This document shows, in pieces, positions 21,074 to 31,407 of a stretch of 64,000 nt of DNA (its first letter is position 1; the number at the start of each line of letters is the position of its first letter). The stretch comes from JADLHS01 sp020848635. GTDB taxonomy: Bacteria; Verrucomicrobiota; Verrucomicrobiia; Limisphaerales; JADLHS01. Under the pieces are notes generated by a model, which saw only the letters and a program-made list of their open reading frames with translations, did not search any database and was not told the origin of the DNA. A program made the translations under genes and the position numbers. The stretch lies in NCBI GenBank assembly GCA_037044975.1, contig JBAOIL010000005.1, forward strand, positions 372,001 to 436,000, written 5' to 3'.

Positions 21074-21391
21074 ACCAGAATCACTTGTCTTAGCTGAAGG
21101 CGAACGAATCCGAAGGGGCTATCGGCATGATCAGCATTGGCGAAAGGGGGGGGGCCGGCATCAGGTCGCCGTAACCAGTTGGTTCAACGCTTGCCCTCCC
21201 CCTGACCCTCTCCCCCAGGAGAGAATCCTCCGAAACCCATTACCACCTCGTCGCGGCATCTACCACCACCACCTTACCCGCCGCCTTGAGCTAAGTCAGA
21301 CAGGCGGCTAGCCCAACGCCAACCTCATTCGCAGCAGCCGACGTGAGCCGGTTCAAGCCTCGCGGTTCTTGGAGACGGCCACCGACAAGAG
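21074..21391. other. 318-bp gap between yacG and the SUMF1-sialidase gene
   Basis: No gene is supported. It contains a G8 run (about 21147), a CCCTCCCCCTGACCCTCTCC motif near 21190-21215 related to the repeat at 9824, and a CACCACCACCTTACC stretch. It should hold the promoter for the minus-strand fusion gene, but no clear -35/-10 pair is visible. Confidence 0.4.
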
Positions 21392-21613
21392 TCAATCCGC
21401 CTCGGGTTGGTCCAAATGCTTGCCCGGCGGTAGATCCGCGTATTTTTCCAGATGTTCCGGGCGCAACGGACTGGCAATGGCGTGTTCCTCGGCGAACCAC
21501 TTCCCAAGGTCAACGAGCCGGCAACGCCGCGAACAGAATGGGCCGAACCCGCCCGCAAACCAGTCGCCTGACTTTCTACACGTCGGACATTTGACAATCA
21601 GAGGGCCGCTCAT
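21392..21613 (-). CDS. yacG: YacG-like zinc-binding DNA gyrase inhibitor family protein
   Basis: A 73-residue protein with the YacG zinc finger: C9-X2-C12 (KCPTCRKSG) and C27-X3-C31 (GPFCSRRCRLVDLGKWFAEE). The RLVDLGKW segment right after the last Cys is diagnostic of the family. In E. coli YacG binds GyrB and inhibits gyrase, but most homologues are uncharacterised. It begins 9 bp after the stop of the upstream secreted-protein gene and is likely the last gene of a Prc-secreted protein-YacG unit. Confidence 0.85.
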   Translation of the reverse strand: MSGPLIVKCPTCRKSGDWFAGGFGPFCSRRCRLVDLGKWFAEEHAIASPLRPEHLEKYADLPPGKHLDQPEAD

Positions 21614-21622
21614 GGCCGGGCA

Positions 21623-22300
21623 TTAGCGGCGCACTTCCGCGCCCACGGCTTTGAGATTGCCGGCAATGCTCGCGGCCACGGGTCGTTTCACTCCCCCAAC
21701 CTGCAAGATCGCCTGGACGTCCGCGATGATGGCGTCAAATTGCGCCGCCGGGAGCGGTTTGCTGTTGAACACCGAGTTGAGATTGAGCGCCAGTCGTTCC
21801 TGTTCCGCCTCGCCCAAGATGTTTTCCCCCAGCGCGGCGGCGAGCGTGTCCACCAATTTGGTGACGGTTGGCAAGGACGGTTTGGTGGTGCGGGCAGCAA
21901 TGGCGAGGTCTTTGATAAATTGCTGCTTTTGTTCCGACGACACCGGCGAACCAGGTTTGAGCAAAGCAAGGTCGGCTTTGAGTTTGGAAATATTCTGCGC
22001 CTGAACGGCAACTGGGCTGGGAGCGGCGGACGTGCCGGGGGTGGGCGCGTGGGGCACGGGCGCGGCGGGCGGCGGCACGCCTTGCCGGACGTTGTTCTGG
22101 TTCACCAGTTCCTTGGCGCGTTGCTTGATCTGGGCCCCTTCGGCGCCCTGTCCGCAGGCGGGCGACAACCATGCAAAATTGAGAACCAAAAATGCAAACG
22201 ACCAAACCGGCAAGCGCCGAGGCGCGTGGCGCCTGTCCCGCGGCCATTCGGCTTTCGCCGCGGGTTGCCGTTCGTTAATTCTTGATCGGTAGTTTTTCAT
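21623..22300 (-). CDS. Small secreted protein of unknown function
   Basis: Not recognised. The ATG start at 22300 overlaps the upstream protease stop by 26 bp and gives a 225-residue protein with a long basic N-region. A TTG at 22213 would give a tidier signal peptide (PVWSFAFLVLNFAWLSPACG) with no overlap. After cleavage there is a Pro/Ala linker (PPPAAPVPHAPTPGTSAAPS), then a helical domain of about 120 residues (KLKADLALLKPGSPVSSEQK...LVDTLAAALGENILGEAEQE) ending VAASIAGNLKAVGAEVRR. Tight linkage to a Prc-like protease suggests an envelope role, for example as a substrate or adaptor, but this is inference. Confidence 0.75.
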   Translation of the reverse strand: MKNYRSRINERQPAAKAEWPRDRRHAPRRLPVWSFAFLVLNFAWLSPACGQGAEGAQIKQRAKELVNQNNVRQGVPPPAAPVPHAPTPGTSAAPSPVAVQAQNISKLKADLALLKPGSPVSSEQKQQFIKDLAIAARTTKPSLPTVTKLVDTLAAALGENILGEAEQERLALNLNSVFNSKPLPAAQFDAIIADVQAILQVGGVKRPVAASIAGNLKAVGAEVRR

Positions 22301-24728
22301 TGATCACCGCCACCCCTTTCTGGCTGAGCAGGCCGACATAATCCATCATAATCTGACCCGCTTCCTCAAGGGCGGCGTCGGTGACCGGGGCGGTCTCGGT
22401 TTCCAGGTCGCTGCCCGGGTCCTGACTTGCGGTCGCGCCGTGAAATGCCCCCGGATCGCCGGCTACTTTTGCGGTCAAGGTGTTCGTCTTGACCACGGGC
22501 GCCGGCAGGCCGGGCAACGCCACCTGTTTGAGCGTCAGTTCATACACAGTCGGCTCAGGCGCCGTGCGGGCGAGGCGCTCCTGGTTGCGGGCTTTTGCGC
22601 GAGCTTCGTTGTCTTCCATTTCCTGAAGGCGTTCCTTTTCGTTGAGGGAAATTGTTTTCTCCGCCTGGAACTTGCGGAACTGATCAATGTCCTCGCGGAT
22701 GTAAACGAAGTCCTGATTGGTGGAGATGCGTTGATTGGAACGGCGCAACAAGTCGTTTAGATAAGGCGCAACCTCGTTCAGCTTATTATACCTGGCGCTG
22801 GTGATCTGATCCCATTGCAGTGCATTCTCCAGCGCGCTCTCGCCAATCTCTTTGACGTAATTCAGTTTCGACGGCAGGACAATGTCGGAGAGCACCCCCT
22901 TGAGTTGGGTCGAACCACCGCTCACGCGATAGAACTTGCCCCGGGTGATCTTGAGGGTGCCGGGATCGTTCGTGCTGGTGGCACTGGGGCGCATGGCGTA
23001 GCGGAGGGGGTTGAGGTTTTGCACCGTCCCTTTGCCGTGGGTGGACAGGTCACCGACAACAATCGCCCGCCCATAGTCCTGCAAGGCGCCGGCTAGAATC
23101 TCCGAAGCCGAGGCGCTGAACCGGCTGGTCAAAACCACCAACGGTCCGTCGTACACCACGCTGGGATCCGGGTCCTCGGTCACCTGCGCGCCGCTCGGGC
23201 CGTTAACCTGAACAATGGGGCCGTCCTTGATGAACATGCCGGTGAGTTTGACACACTCTTCCAGGGAGCCGCCGCCGTTGCGGCGCAGATCCAGGATAAT
23301 ACCCTGACATTTCTCCGCCTTGAGTTTGGCCAATAAGTGGGCCACATCCACCGAAGTGTAGTGCTGGGCTGACGCGCCGTCGCTGGCGGCGAGGTCGGTC
23401 TTCTTTGGAGCTCCCACATCCATCGGCACATAAAACGTGGGCAGGTCAATCACGCCGAGCCGAAAGGTCTCGCCCGCCGCGGTCGGCAGGTCAATGACTT
23501 TGGCTTTTGCCGCCTGATCGTCGAGTTTGATCTCGTCGCGAATGATGGTCACAACGCGGCGTTCGGAAGCATCCGTCACGGGAATGACGGTCAATCTGAC
23601 CTCCGTGTCCTTCGGGCCGCGGATGAGTTGGACGACTTTGTTGAGGCTCATTTCGACCACATCCACGGGAGGTGCATTGCTTTGGGCGACGGCGACAATG
23701 CGGTCTTTTTCGCCAAGTTGTTTGCTCTTGGCGGCGGGCCCGCCGGCCATGAGCTTGCGAATGGTGCAAAAGCCGTCCTCCGACCCAAGCTCCGCGCCGA
23801 TGCCAAAGAGCGAGAGGTTCATCCCGATGGCAAAATTCTCCGCCTGCCGCGGATTGAAATAGTCGGAGTGCGGATCATAGACATGGGCCAGCGAAGTGAG
23901 GTAGAGCTCCAACACGTCGTCCGCATCCCATTCCCGAAAGAAGCGGAGATTCCGCGCATAGCGAAGATTCAGGGTTTCGACAATTTCCTCCGCCGGGGTT
24001 TTGGGTTTGGTTTCCTTGGCGACCGCGACTTTGGCGGCTGGTTCGTTGGTTGCGGAAGCTCCGTGTGCCACCTTGGCGTCCGCCGATAGTGTGTCCAACT
24101 GGTTGGTTTTGCTGGTTGCCGCGCGGGTCGCCGCTTTTTTCTTCGCGGCCTGCTTGGCGATCTTCTCCTCAAGGTACTCGAAGCGCAGGCGTTGCCGCCA
24201 CAGGGTATGGGCTTCGGTCAGATCGCGCGGGTAGGGCGCGTCTTTGCGGTTGGTGACGATGCGTTCGTCGGTGTCGAAAGTAAACTTTTCCTCCTGCAAC
24301 AAGGTTCCGGCATAGGCAACGCGCTGGGCGAGACGCTCGTAGAACCGGTTGAAAATGCGGTAGGCGGGCGTCGTGTCGCCCACATGGGTGAGGTCGTCGA
24401 GCCGGGTGCGGTAGCGCTCGAACTCGGCGAGGTCCTCCTGGGTGAAATGCAGATGCTGCGGGTCAAGGGTTTCAAGGTAACGGTCCAGAAATTTGGCGGA
24501 GAATTCGTCGTCGAGCGGATGTTGCAGGAAATGCTGGCCTTCGAGCAGCCGGGCGGCAACATAGGCGATACGGGCATCATCCGGGCCGGGGGCGGGCAGG
24601 TTGGTCCTGGCGATGGTAACCGCTTCGGCAATGGCTTCGGGCTTGGCGTTGCCCGCGCCCAACACCCAGAGGGCCGGGAGGCCACCGGCCACGAGCAGCC
24701 AGATCATTATTACAAATCTTCGTGTCAT
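22275..24728 (-). CDS. prc: Carboxy-terminal (tail-specific) processing protease, S41 family
   Basis: An 817-residue periplasmic Ser/Lys protease that degrades proteins from their C-terminus. The N-terminal hydrophobic segment (FVIMIWLLVAGGLPALWVLG) is a signal or anchor. A helical domain follows (LDRYLETLDPQHLHFTQEDL) with a Lys/Ala/Thr-rich insert at residues about 190-245. Then come a PDZ domain (GIGAELGSEDGFCTIRKLMA), the S41 core with GIILDLRRNGGGSLEE, catalytic Ser540 in SASASEI and Lys566 in HGKGTVQ, and a C-terminal DUF3340-like region. It is longer than E. coli Prc (682 residues), mostly through the insert and tail. It is transcribed divergently from the kinase gene, sharing a 149-bp intergenic region. 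Confidence 0.93.
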   Translation of the reverse strand: MTRRFVIMIWLLVAGGLPALWVLGAGNAKPEAIAEAVTIARTNLPAPGPDDARIAYVAARLLEGQHFLQHPLDDEFSAKFLDRYLETLDPQHLHFTQEDLAEFERYRTRLDDLTHVGDTTPAYRIFNRFYERLAQRVAYAGTLLQEEKFTFDTDERIVTNRKDAPYPRDLTEAHTLWRQRLRFEYLEEKIAKQAAKKKAATRAATSKTNQLDTLSADAKVAHGASATNEPAAKVAVAKETKPKTPAEEIVETLNLRYARNLRFFREWDADDVLELYLTSLAHVYDPHSDYFNPRQAENFAIGMNLSLFGIGAELGSEDGFCTIRKLMAGGPAAKSKQLGEKDRIVAVAQSNAPPVDVVEMSLNKVVQLIRGPKDTEVRLTVIPVTDASERRVVTIIRDEIKLDDQAAKAKVIDLPTAAGETFRLGVIDLPTFYVPMDVGAPKKTDLAASDGASAQHYTSVDVAHLLAKLKAEKCQGIILDLRRNGGGSLEECVKLTGMFIKDGPIVQVNGPSGAQVTEDPDPSVVYDGPLVVLTSRFSASASEILAGALQDYGRAIVVGDLSTHGKGTVQNLNPLRYAMRPSATSTNDPGTLKITRGKFYRVSGGSTQLKGVLSDIVLPSKLNYVKEIGESALENALQWDQITSARYNKLNEVAPYLNDLLRRSNQRISTNQDFVYIREDIDQFRKFQAEKTISLNEKERLQEMEDNEARAKARNQERLARTAPEPTVYELTLKQVALPGLPAPVVKTNTLTAKVAGDPGAFHGATASQDPGSDLETETAPVTDAALEEAGQIMMDYVGLLSQKGVAVINEKLPIKN

Positions 24729-24877
24729 AATCGCTTATCGCGGTTCATCCGCGTGATTTAGACCCAGCATACGGCGAATCATTCAATGTGGCGAATAAAG
24801 TTTTAGGTGAATCCAACTCGCGGGCAGGCCTCGGAACCGTTTCAATGAAGTAGCCAGGAGCGGGCTGGTCGGGTAGC

Positions 24878-27382
24878 ATGCACTACGAATCGAGCATCGA
24901 GATGACGGAGTGGTTTTCATTCCCCTTCGCGGTTAAGCCACTGGCGCTGGCACTTTGGCTGCCTGGCTTGGTAGCTCCGTTCGGCGCGAGTGCTGCCACA
25001 GTAGAGCCGCGCGGGCCGCTTACCACCGCGCGGCAGATTCACCAACTCACTCCGGACGATGCGGCCAAGGCCCACCCGATCCGAATCCGGGGCGTCGTGA
25101 CTTCCTACGACATAGCTGTCAATCAACTGTTCGTGCAGGATGCCACGGAAGGCATCTACGTCGAAATAGGCGCGTCAGCTTTGATTGTCGAAGATATCGT
25201 CAATCTGCCTTTGTTCGCCAAAAAACTGAAACAGGCATCCGGCACTGACGCCATATCACAATATCTGCGAGGCCAACTCGCCACCGCGACACAAGACCGA
25301 TTGGACGCTTATGCCGGCGGGCCCGACCCAGATTTACACGCCGCCCTAGTGGTTGACCTGAATCGGAGTATCCACAGCGGCAGTTCACTTTACGCTCCGC
25401 AGCGATTTGAGAGGGTTACGCTTTCGTCACCTACAACGGTTCTGCTGGCGAAAACGCTGAGCGGGGAACCGGCGCCCGGCCGAAGGAACTCCCGGCAAGC
25501 CGTGATCTCCCGGCTGAACCGTTTGCTGGTGGAAGACGCGTACCCGGCCTGCATTTCAACCAACCGGAACCCTGAGCGATTTGGTTTTGCGATCGAGGTG
25601 GGTCAGGTGTTGGAAATCGAGGGGGCCAGCGGCCGGGGCGGATTTGCGCCGGATATTCTTCCCTCCGCCGTGAGACTCGTGGGCCGGGCCGAGTTGCCGG
25701 CGCCTCGCCGTGTGGCCTTTGAACAGATGGCCGCGGGGCAGGAGGATTGTTCCTGGGTCGAATTCAGCGGCATTGTGCGCTCCTCCGAGGTGGACGAGTT
25801 CACGACACTGCCAGCCCTGTATGTGGCCGGAGCGGGTGGTCGCGTGGTCGTGCCAATTCAGGAATCAGACCGGGAAAGTTGCGAGCGATTGATTGACGCG
25901 GAAGTCAAGGTGCGCGGGGTTTGCACGACGCAGTTCAATCAAAGGGGACAGTGGATCCGCGTGGCGGTACAGGCGTCCACCATGGCCGACATTCTGGTAA
26001 CGAAGCCCGCGCCGCCGAGCTTGGATGCGATTGCCACCCGCAGGATCAACACGCTGCTGCGCTACGCGCCCCAGGAAGTTCACGGCCATCGCGTCAAGGT
26101 CGCCGGCGTGGTGGTGCTGCAGCAACCCGGGCGGGCACTCGTCATCGCCGATGAAACGCAAGGACTCTACGTCCTGACTCGCCAAAACACGCCGCTCCGC
26201 CCGGGTGATCTGGTGGAAGTCTTTGGCTTTCCGCTCGCCGGGGAGTACGTGTCTCCGTTGCTGGAGGAGGCGGTCTTCCGCAAGATTGGGGAGGGCCGAC
26301 CGTTGGCGGCGAAGCGCGTGCCGGCAGCGGAGGGCAGGCTAGGGCGAAATGACGCCACCTTGGTCGAAATGGAGGCGATGCTGCTGAATCGGGTGCCGCG
26401 GGAGCACGATCAGGTTTTGGAACTGCAGGCGGATGAATTCATTTTCTACGCCGAAGCCCCTGGAATGCCGAAAAACAACGACCCCCTGGCGACCATCCCG
26501 AACTACAGTCGGGTACGCCTGACCGGCGTTTGCCTGGTCCGTCCAGAACAGGATAATCTGGCGGAAGGTTCCCAATCCTTCCGCCTGTTGTTGGGCTCCA
26601 CGTCGGACGTGGTTTTGTTGGCTCGACCTTCGTGGTGGACGGTGGAGCACACCATTTGGTTGTTGGCGGGGACGCTGGCGGTCTTTCTTGCCTCGCTGGC
26701 GTGGGTGGCCGTGCTGAGAAAGCAAGTGAAGGCGCAGACGCAGACCATCCGCCAAAAAGCCCAACACGAAGCGGCCCTGGAGGAACGCACTCGCATCGCT
26801 CGCGACCTGCACGATGAATTGGGTTCCAGCCTTACGCATATTACCCTCCTCAGCGACCGGCCCGAAGCTGCTCGCGCACCGGAACGGCGAGCCAATTCCC
26901 GCAAAATCGCGCTCACGGCCAGAGCGATGGCGCAATCGCTCGATACGATCGTCTGGGCGATTAACCCCCAGCACGATACGCTCGAGGGCTTGGTGGAATA
27001 CCTTTGCCAGTACACGGACGATTTCCTGGAGGACACCTCGATTCGCTCCCGGTTGCAGCTCCCGGCCAGCCTGCCGCGCGGCCCGGTGTTGGCAAAAGTG
27101 CGCCATCAGCTTTTCCTCGCTTTCGCAGAAGCGCTCAACAATACCGTGCGACATGCTTTCGCCTCAGAAATTCAACTCGAGATCACGGTCGCACCGGCTG
27201 AATTCCGAATTCGGATCGCCGACAACGGGGTGGGGTTTGACCCCACTTCGGTTCGGCAGGGAGGAAGCGGCCTAAAAAACATGCGCCAGCGGTTGGAGGC
27301 TATCGGCGGGCGGTTTGAACTCACGAGCCGACCAAGCCACGGCAGCCAAATCGAGATGACCATCCCTTTGAGCCGAGAATGA
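24878..27382 (+). CDS. Sensor histidine kinase, NarL/DesK type, with OB-like sensor repeats
   Basis: An 834-residue membrane kinase. ATG 24902 (MTEWFSFPFAVKP), eight codons in, is an equally good start. A signal peptide is followed by a large periplasmic part containing at least two OB-like repeats (HPIRIRGVVTSYD...LFVQDATEGIYVE; HRVKVAGVVVLQQ...LVIADETQGLYVL...PGDLVEVFG) and a looser one near residue 293. One transmembrane helix lies at about 589-611, then the HisKA_3 H-box RIARDLHDELGSSL with His645 and a HATPase domain (FAEALNNTVRHAF, IADNGVGFDP, GSGLKNMRQRLEAIGG). Residues about 97-235 interrupt the first OB-like repeat. The kinase pairs with the response regulator starting 112 bp downstream. 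Confidence 0.92.
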   Translation: MHYESSIEMTEWFSFPFAVKPLALALWLPGLVAPFGASAATVEPRGPLTTARQIHQLTPDDAAKAHPIRIRGVVTSYDIAVNQLFVQDATEGIYVEIGASALIVEDIVNLPLFAKKLKQASGTDAISQYLRGQLATATQDRLDAYAGGPDPDLHAALVVDLNRSIHSGSSLYAPQRFERVTLSSPTTVLLAKTLSGEPAPGRRNSRQAVISRLNRLLVEDAYPACISTNRNPERFGFAIEVGQVLEIEGASGRGGFAPDILPSAVRLVGRAELPAPRRVAFEQMAAGQEDCSWVEFSGIVRSSEVDEFTTLPALYVAGAGGRVVVPIQESDRESCERLIDAEVKVRGVCTTQFNQRGQWIRVAVQASTMADILVTKPAPPSLDAIATRRINTLLRYAPQEVHGHRVKVAGVVVLQQPGRALVIADETQGLYVLTRQNTPLRPGDLVEVFGFPLAGEYVSPLLEEAVFRKIGEGRPLAAKRVPAAEGRLGRNDATLVEMEAMLLNRVPREHDQVLELQADEFIFYAEAPGMPKNNDPLATIPNYSRVRLTGVCLVRPEQDNLAEGSQSFRLLLGSTSDVVLLARPSWWTVEHTIWLLAGTLAVFLASLAWVAVLRKQVKAQTQTIRQKAQHEAALEERTRIARDLHDELGSSLTHITLLSDRPEAARAPERRANSRKIALTARAMAQSLDTIVWAINPQHDTLEGLVEYLCQYTDDFLEDTSIRSRLQLPASLPRGPVLAKVRHQLFLAFAEALNNTVRHAFASEIQLEITVAPAEFRIRIADNGVGFDPTSVRQGGSGLKNMRQRLEAIGGRFELTSRPSHGSQIEMTIPLSRE

Positions 27383-27494
27383 AGATCCAGCGGACGCGGG
27401 CATGCGTGGGGCGTGAGGGTTTGTAATTCTCATTTCCCTGATCCCCACCTTTGTAGGGTGGTAGAGGACGGTGGCCTTTGGTAGGGTGCAGGGA

Positions 27495-28157
27495 GTGACA
27501 ATCACTGTTTCCATCGTCGAAGATGACGCGCGGGTTCGCGAGGAGCTGGCGAAATTGATCAATGGCGCCAAGGGCTTTAAGTGCCTCGGGGTTTATGCCG
27601 ATGGCGAGACGGCGCTGAAGGACATCCCGCGGCATGGACCTGATGTGGTTTTAATGGACATCAATTTGCCCGGCATGTCCGGCATCGAGTGTGTCCGCAG
27701 CTTGAAAACCTCGCTCCCCGCCGTCCAGATCATCATGCTCACGGTCTATGATGAGGTGGGTCAGCTATTCAATTCGCTGCTGGCCGGGGCCTGCGGTTAT
27801 TTGGTGAAACGCACGCCGTCGGACAAGCTCCTGGAAGCAATCACCGAAGCCCGGCTCGGCGGCTCCCCGATGACGCGCAAGATCGCCCGCAAGGTGGTCC
27901 AATACTTCCACCGGCTTGGTACCACACGGATCGAAGCCCAGTGCCTCTCCAAGCGCGAGCAGGAAACGCTGGCGCTGTTGGCCGAAGGTTTTCGCTACAA
28001 GGAAATCGCCGATAGAATGGGCATCAGCTTCAACACGGTACGCGAATACGTGCATAGCATTTACCAGAAACTGCACGTCACCTCCCGCACGGAGGCGGTT
28101 CTGAAACTCCAGCACTATTCCGCTCCGGCCAGCCCGCTTGAGTCGATCCCACGATGA
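27495..28157 (+). CDS. Response regulator, NarL/FixJ family
   Basis: A 220-residue DNA-binding regulator. GTG 27495 is chosen because the receiver domain starts immediately (VTITVSIVEDDARVREEL) and GGGA lies just upstream. The receiver has acidic residues in VEDD, the phosphoacceptor Asp55 in VVLMDINLPGMSG, and Lys105 in GYLVKRT. The LuxR-type HTH is LSKREQETLALLAEGFRYKE...ISFNTVREYVHSIYQKLHV. It is the evident partner of the upstream kinase. Targets are unknown; the secreted-protein genes immediately downstream are candidates by position. Confidence 0.93.
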   Translation: MTITVSIVEDDARVREELAKLINGAKGFKCLGVYADGETALKDIPRHGPDVVLMDINLPGMSGIECVRSLKTSLPAVQIIMLTVYDEVGQLFNSLLAGACGYLVKRTPSDKLLEAITEARLGGSPMTRKIARKVVQYFHRLGTTRIEAQCLSKREQETLALLAEGFRYKEIADRMGISFNTVREYVHSIYQKLHVTSRTEAVLKLQHYSAPASPLESIPR

Positions 28158-28315
28158 AACGATTGGTTCCTTGCGGCCCTTGCCTCCCAGCACCCGCGAT
28201 CCGAACCCTGCCGGCCAATCAGACGGCAAAACCCAAATCGTTAACGAAAAATCAATTTACCGAACCACGCTGGCTTGGCCGCCGTCCCGCTTGCAGCGCG
28301 CTGGCCAGGCTCCCG

Positions 28316-29174
28316 ATGCGAATCCTGGCGGTGTTGCTCGTCTGCCTGTTTGACGCCGCGGTCAGCCTGGCTGTGACCAATGTGACCTGTGTGGGCGACA
28401 GCATCACCGCCGTCAGGTCGTATACCGACAAGCTCCAGAGCCTCCTCGGGCTGGGATACAACGTGCAGAACTTTGGCGTCAGTGGCACGACGTTGCTGAA
28501 AAGCGGCGATCACCCCTACTGGAATACCACCTATTACACCAACAGCCATGGGAATCCAACTCCACCTGACATCGTCATCATCATGCTGGGCAGCAATGAT
28601 TCGAAGCCGTGGAATTGGACATACGGCAGCAACTATGTTGTGAACTACACCGAACTCATCGCTACCTATACCAATCTTCCGACGCATCCACGGGTGCTGA
28701 TTTGCACCCCGCCACCCGTTTTTGGCAGCGGGGCTTTCAGGCATTAACCCAGGCATCGTGGCGACGAATATCGCGCCCACTGTCCGACAATTGGGTGGCA
28801 GTCTTGGCCACGAGGTGATTGACATGCATGCCCGGTTCGCCGGACACGCGGAATGGTTTCCGGACAACGTCCATCCGGATGCCCGGGGCTGCACCGTGAT
28901 GGCCGCGATCGTTTATACCGCCCTCAAGGGCGATACGATGAATGGCGTAAATCCCCGTCTGAACCTCACCCTGGCTGGCAACAGCAAGGCGCTGGTGAGT
29001 TGGCCGGCGGCGGGTGCGGGGTGGGTGCTGCAATCAAACTTGGGACTGGGCGGGGCGAATGCCTGGTTGATGGAACTGCGGCTCGCGGCCAACGATGGCA
29101 TTTCCATTCGCTACACCAACAACGTGACCCCTGGCGGGGCGGCCATGTACCGACTCTGGCGACCGGGGAATTGA
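28316..29174 (+). CDS. Secreted SGNH/GDSL hydrolase with C-terminal FYRL-type module (frameshifted)
   Basis: ATG 28316 gives a clean signal peptide (MRILAVLLVCLFDAAVSLA). An in-frame ATG at 28154 overlaps the regulator stop (ATGA) but adds 54 residues with no export signal. SGNH blocks are NVTCVGDSITA (nucleophile Ser), IVIIMLGSNDS and, in the next frame, WFPDNVHPDARG (catalytic Asp/His). The frame break is near 28720-28740, within GTTTTTGGCAGCGGGGC, where a homopolymer miscount would join VFGSGAF to SGINPGIV. The last 75 or so residues (LVSWPAAGAGWVLQSN...AMYRLWRPGN) match the ends of the neighbouring secreted proteins. Likely substrates are esters on polysaccharides, by family analogy. Confidence 0.82.
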
Positions 29175-29222
29175 GGACGACTCATCGCACTTCTGGCCGG
29201 CAACACCACCGCGCTCCGGGTC

Positions 29223-29242
29223 ATCCCAACGAAAGTGGGGAT
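29223..29242 (+). repeat. Short hairpin with GAAA loop
   Basis: ATCCCAAC-GAAA-GTGGGGAT: 8-bp arms with one mismatch around a GNRA-type loop, 49 bp after the SGNH stop. Similar short hairpins recur between genes in many genomes. It may be a 3' structure of the SGNH transcript; no T-run follows. Confidence 0.5.
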
Positions 29243-29414
29243 TGCTGGCTGCGGGATTCCCTGAGACTCTGCGCGGATGAACCGTCGAGCGATGTCGTGC
29301 GGATTTCCTGGTCCGGAAGCAGGCCTGCGGACTCCCGGAGGAACTTGCGGTTCGTGCGCCGGACGACCGTAGAACCAATTGAACAAACTAAAACCACCCA
29401 CTCCGAACAAACAA

Positions 29415-30446
29415 ATGAAAACAAAAATGCCCGATTGCAAATCACGCACACCAGGCCGGGGGAAGCTGAGTCAGGCTCTCTGGCTGGCCATCTGTCTCGC
29501 TGCGGTTTCCGCCTCCGCTCAAACCGTGCTCTTTAACTTTCCGTTCAACGAAGGCTCTGGCACCAACATCGCCAGCTCGGTGAATACACTCCCCGGAACC
29601 TTGGGGATGGAACTCGTGGCCGATTCCGCACCCACGTTTTCAACGGACACGCCCAGCGGTCTGGCTGGTGATTACTCCATCGCCTTCGCCAGTGTCGTCG
29701 GAGATTATACTGGGAATCGGATTCATGTGGAGGATCCGGGCTTGGCCATTGATGTGACGGACCCGATCACGGGCACCAACCGAAGTTTCACATTCCAATG
29801 CTGGGTGAAATTCGGCGAGCAGCCGGGGGCAAGGGCGACGCTCTTCGATAACAACGGTCCCGGAATGAAAGCCAACATTGCGATCCTGGGGGATCGCTCG
29901 ATTGCGCTGACGACCTACGGAATCCTGGATATGACATCCAGTGCGAAGGTTGTGGACGATGGTATGTGGCACCATATTGCCGTGGTGCATGAAGACGGTG
30001 TGGAGGTCCGTTTTTGCATTGATGGCATTGTGAGGGATATCGTCACGTACACAAACGGGGTGAATGTTAATGGGCCGCAAGCGTATTTTCACATGGGAAT
30101 GGAAGTGTGGGACTGGCCCGAGTATGGCTCCGGGGTTAACCCGTTCGTGGGCAAAATCGATCGGATGTCCCTGACCCGGGGAGTTGTGGCCGTCAACGAT
30201 TTGGACTGGCGTCCCGTTTCTGGCGTGACGCCGTCCGCGCCGAGTCTCGCGTCGCCCAAGCCGGCCATTGAAATCTCCTGGCCGACGATGCCGGCCGGAT
30301 ATCTGCTCCAATCCACCACCAATGTTGCTGATACCAACAGTTGGGTGAATGTGGTCAACTCCCCCTCGGCGGTCGGTCCCGGAACCTATTACTTCTACGG
30401 CCCGGTATCGTCGCCCCAGCGGTTCTACCGACTAGTCAAACCCTAG
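29415..30446 (+). CDS. Secreted LamG/concanavalin A-like lectin-fold protein
   Basis: A 343-residue exported protein. ATG 29415 (MKTKMPDCKS) is preferred over 29379 because it precedes a normal signal peptide (LWLAICLAAVSASA). The body is a LamG-like beta-sandwich: FNFPFNEGSGTNIASS, NRSFTFQCWVKFGEQPG, DDGMWHHIAVVHEDG and FVGKIDRMSLTRG. These are the hallmark strands of sugar-binding or structural jelly-roll domains. The C-terminus is the shared module IEISWPTMPAGYLLQSTTN...RFYRLVKP. No catalytic residues are evident. The gene is followed 83 bp later by a prepilin-like gene. Confidence 0.85.
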   Translation: MKTKMPDCKSRTPGRGKLSQALWLAICLAAVSASAQTVLFNFPFNEGSGTNIASSVNTLPGTLGMELVADSAPTFSTDTPSGLAGDYSIAFASVVGDYTGNRIHVEDPGLAIDVTDPITGTNRSFTFQCWVKFGEQPGARATLFDNNGPGMKANIAILGDRSIALTTYGILDMTSSAKVVDDGMWHHIAVVHEDGVEVRFCIDGIVRDIVTYTNGVNVNGPQAYFHMGMEVWDWPEYGSGVNPFVGKIDRMSLTRGVVAVNDLDWRPVSGVTPSAPSLASPKPAIEISWPTMPAGYLLQSTTNVADTNSWVNVVNSPSAVGPGTYYFYGPVSSPQRFYRLVKP

Positions 30447-30529
30447 TGCAATTCGAGCCGCGCACGGCTGGCCGCAGGCGGCTGCCGGTCGTGCGCAGTT
30501 GTTTTACAGCCCCGCCCATTGAAGGCAAT

Positions 30530-31363
<834 letters not shown>

Positions 31364-31407
31364 TCCGGGCAGGCGGCGGCGGGCCAACGTCGGAAGACAG
31401 TGATCGG

